The position numbers were made by a program, and so were the translations under genes. This document shows, piece by piece, positions 16,843 to 17,500 of a stretch of DNA of 17,500 nucleotides. The number at the start of each line of letters is the position of its first letter. Position 1 is the stretch's first letter. This DNA is from Pigoraptor vietnamica (taxonomy: Eukaryota > Opisthokonta > Filasterea), in assembly GCA_943704525.1 (NCBI GenBank), contig CALSCQ010002207.1, forward strand, positions 1 through 17,500. The letters are read 5' to 3'. The notes under the pieces were generated by a model, which worked only from the letters and a program-made list of their open reading frames with translations, was not told the origin of the DNA and did not search any database.

Positions 16843-17500
16843 CTACGCACGGCGCTTGCCTTGCGCCCGCCTTGCTCTAGTCGATCTGCCCTTCTTGTCG
16901 GCACCTTCTCCGACATCTCCCGCGTCGTCATCTCCGTGCGGCGCAGCGGCTTTAGCACCCTTACCGCTGTCGGCGTGTCCGGACGCGTCGCCCGTCTTCC
17001 GCCTCTTCGCATTCTTTGTCGGCGGGGGCTCACTGCTTGCCTCCGACGGCCGAGGCTCCTCCTCCTCCTCGCCCTCGCCCTCGCCTTCCTCCTCGTCCAT
17101 TCGAAGCCGCCGCTCCTTTGCGATGGCCAGCGCTGCCGCGTGGCAGAGAGGAATTGGGACGCCGTACGTAAAGTGCAAGTCCCAAGGCCGAATAGCAGCG
17201 TCTCGGTCGCGAATGGACGGGTCTGCCGCCAGCTCCGCAAACACCCGCGCCTTCACCGCGGCGTCCGTCTCGCCGTCCCTGCGGCGCGACGCGAGGTATT
17301 CCCGCGTCTCGGACGCCGTCCGCGCCTCCCACAGGCTGATCGCATCGTCCCTCGACTTCCACGGCTCTGTCTGGTTCGTCGTCGGCGGCTTATGGTACGC
17401 GGCGAGCGATCCGTACACCTCGGCACCTAGCTCGAGTATGTGTCGCATGCGAAACGAGCGCACTATCTGGTAGGTCGTGTTCGGGTGGATTTTGCGGCGC
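16843..17500 (-). CDS. Unrecognised protein with acidic run and Lys/Arg-rich tail, 5' end missing
   Basis: The frame is open from the right edge to a TAG at 16845-16843, giving about 218 residues of C-terminal sequence. It starts within RRKIHPNTTYQIVRSF and RMRHILELGAEVYGSL, a helix-prone stretch that looks like part of a conserved domain I cannot name. A polar/charged helical part follows (WEARTASETREYLASRRR, VFAELAADPSIRDRD, WDLHFTYGVPIPLCHAAALA), then an acidic run (DEEEGEGEGEEEEEP) and basic clusters (KNAKRRK, DKKGRSTRARRAQGKRR). The tail suggests a nuclear protein, perhaps chromatin-associated; that is inference. An acceptor-like CTACCAG at about 17473-17467 leaves open that the exon starts at 17466. 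No start codon can be assigned inside the window. Confidence 0.6.
   Translation of the reverse strand, partial: RRKIHPNTTYQIVRSFRMRHILELGAEVYGSLAAYHKPPTTNQTEPWKSRDDAISLWEARTASETREYLASRRRDGETDAAVKARVFAELAADPSIRDRDAAIRPWDLHFTYGVPIPLCHAAALAIAKERRLRMDEEEGEGEGEEEEEPRPSEASSEPPPTKNAKRRKTGDASGHADSGKGAKAAAPHGDDDAGDVGEGADKKGRSTRARRAQGKRRA

Overview
This window is eukaryotic nuclear DNA. It is moderately GC-rich, its genes are split by many short spliceosomal introns (66 to about 345 nt), the introns carry CA/TG microsatellites, and the protein families are eukaryotic (a guanylate-binding-protein GTPase and receptor-like protein kinases of TKL type). A free-living, GC-rich protist is the most natural source, but I cannot name the lineage from the sequence alone. 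All gene models below were built by hand from splice-site consensus, reading-frame continuity and, for the kinases, comparison of two paralogs inside the window.

Layout, left to right. (1) On the minus strand, 3068 to 243 and probably beyond the left edge, is a guanylate-binding-protein (GBP/atlastin-type) large GTPase in at least nine exons. Its P-loop codons are split by a GC-AG intron, and one junction fits a rare AT-AC intron best. (2) A 466-nt divergent spacer. (3) On the plus strand, 3535 to 4155, is a small coiled-coil protein with a basic nuclear-type tail. (4) On the plus strand, 4792 to 10142, is an 11-exon gene for a 1418-residue receptor-like kinase, here called copy A: signal peptide, a long GG-rich right-handed beta-helix ectodomain, one membrane segment, a TKL-like kinase domain and a Ser/Gly/Pro-rich tail. 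(5) A 662-nt convergent spacer. (6) On the minus strand, 16106 to 10805, is an 11-exon paralog of 1225 residues (copy B) with the same exon phases. (7) A spacer. (8) On the minus strand, 17500 to 16843, is the 3' part of an unrecognised gene with an acidic run and a Lys/Arg-rich tail.

The main finding is the inverted, tail-to-tail receptor-kinase pair. About 0.98 kb at the 5' end of both genes (leader, signal peptide and the first ~260 residues) is nearly identical. The rest of the ectodomain is strongly diverged and the kinase domains are moderately diverged. The similarity drops abruptly rather than gradually, which points to gene conversion or mosaic assembly between inverted copies. Copy A keeps most kinase motifs but has HLD in place of HRD. 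Copy B also has Asn in place of the Lys of the HRDLK-type motif and has lost the usual GT-x-x-W-M-A-P-E form of the activation segment, so it may be a weak kinase or pseudokinase. In both copies the glycine-rich loop is encoded by a 24-nt micro-exon.

Functionally, the two receptors look like cell-surface sensors with one shared N-terminal module and different ligand-facing surfaces. The GBP GTPase next door belongs to a family that acts on membranes and, in animals, in cell-autonomous defence. Any functional link between them is inference from proximity only.
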